A DNA stretch of 64,000 bases from Phorcus lineatus. Lineage: Eukaryota; Mollusca; Gastropoda; Trochida; Trochidae. Made by a program: the position numbers and the translations under genes. The stretch is from assembly GCA_921293015.1 (NCBI GenBank), contig OV121089.1, positions 45,703,220 to 45,767,219 of the forward strand. The letters run 5' to 3'. The notes beneath the pieces were generated by a model that saw only the letters and a program-made list of their open reading frames with translations, was not told the DNA's origin and searched no databases. This document shows positions 63,748-64,000 of the stretch, in pieces. Each line of letters begins with the position of its first letter. Within the stretch, counting starts at the first letter, position 1.

Positions 63748-64000
63748 GTCGGAAATCTTCCTCTTTGCACCTATCCTACTGCCTCAGGCTCTGAGACTGA
63801 AATTCTGATCAATTAGTTGATTGCATAATGTTTAATCAGGACAGCAATTAATCGCCCTTTTTACAAAACACAAACTTGGACACTGGTGAAGATATTTCCA
63901 TAGAACAAATGTGTTGTTTGTGCTTGAGATTTACTATGATGAAAAACACTCTACGTTATTTCTTTCTTAAGAAAGCTATGATTTACCTATTAACAATTTT

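Larger units (their letters stand above)
60848..64000. repeat. tandem unit 15 (partial, cut by window end)
   Basis: Gene and promoter are complete; only about the last 0.2 kb of the unit is missing. Its left part has private changes (CTTAACCTAAAAAAG, TTTCATTTCAATAC) and its right part matches unit 14. Confidence 0.95.

Overview
The window is eukaryotic nuclear DNA: AT-rich, with spliced genes, TATA/AATAAA signals, a tRNA-derived SINE with target-site duplication, a decayed non-LTR retrotransposon, MITE-like elements and long microsatellites. The SINE body resembles SINE families I associate with gastropod/bivalve genomes, and the main gene encodes a small secreted Gly/Tyr/Met-rich protein of the kind common among molluscan shell-matrix, mucus or adhesive proteins. 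A marine mollusc is therefore the best guess, but species and exact function cannot be read from the sequence.

Left flank (1-13475). This part is mostly single-copy and gene-poor. It holds one probable first coding exon of a membrane-anchored, Lys/Glu-rich protein (1049-1625, minus), a 1.28-kb near-perfect palindrome whose arms each carry a CRE-like site and a TATA box (2361-3637), an ATC/ATT microsatellite (5258-5375), a 255-bp MITE (5674-5928), a LINE 3' fragment (about 7090-7681, minus), a plausible internal coding exon (8229-8480, minus), a 468-bp MITE (8791-9258) with a second inverted, truncated copy at 13073-13475, and a SINE (9503-9808, minus).

Tandem array (13476 to the window end). 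About 14.9 head-to-tail units of 3.33-3.43 kb run to the edge of the window and beyond. Each unit carries one minus-strand gene: a TATA box, a roughly 50-nt 5' UTR exon, a 0.2-kb intron, a main coding exon (signal peptide plus Gly-rich mature chain), a 297-nt intron, and a short last exon adding the C-terminal residues YGAY, a stop and an AATAAA. Joining the exons gives proteins of 104 or 107 residues; unspliced reading frames would end wrongly in NYL. Fourteen copies look intact. Copy 10 is frameshifted, probably through assembly or consensus error, because single-base indels cluster around it.

The units are nearly identical, and neighbours share private variants, so the array has been expanded and homogenised recently by unequal exchange or conversion. 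A polymorphic (TC)n tract lies roughly 0.9 kb upstream of each promoter and explains much of the unit-length variation. The array looks like a dosage amplification of one abundant secreted structural protein.
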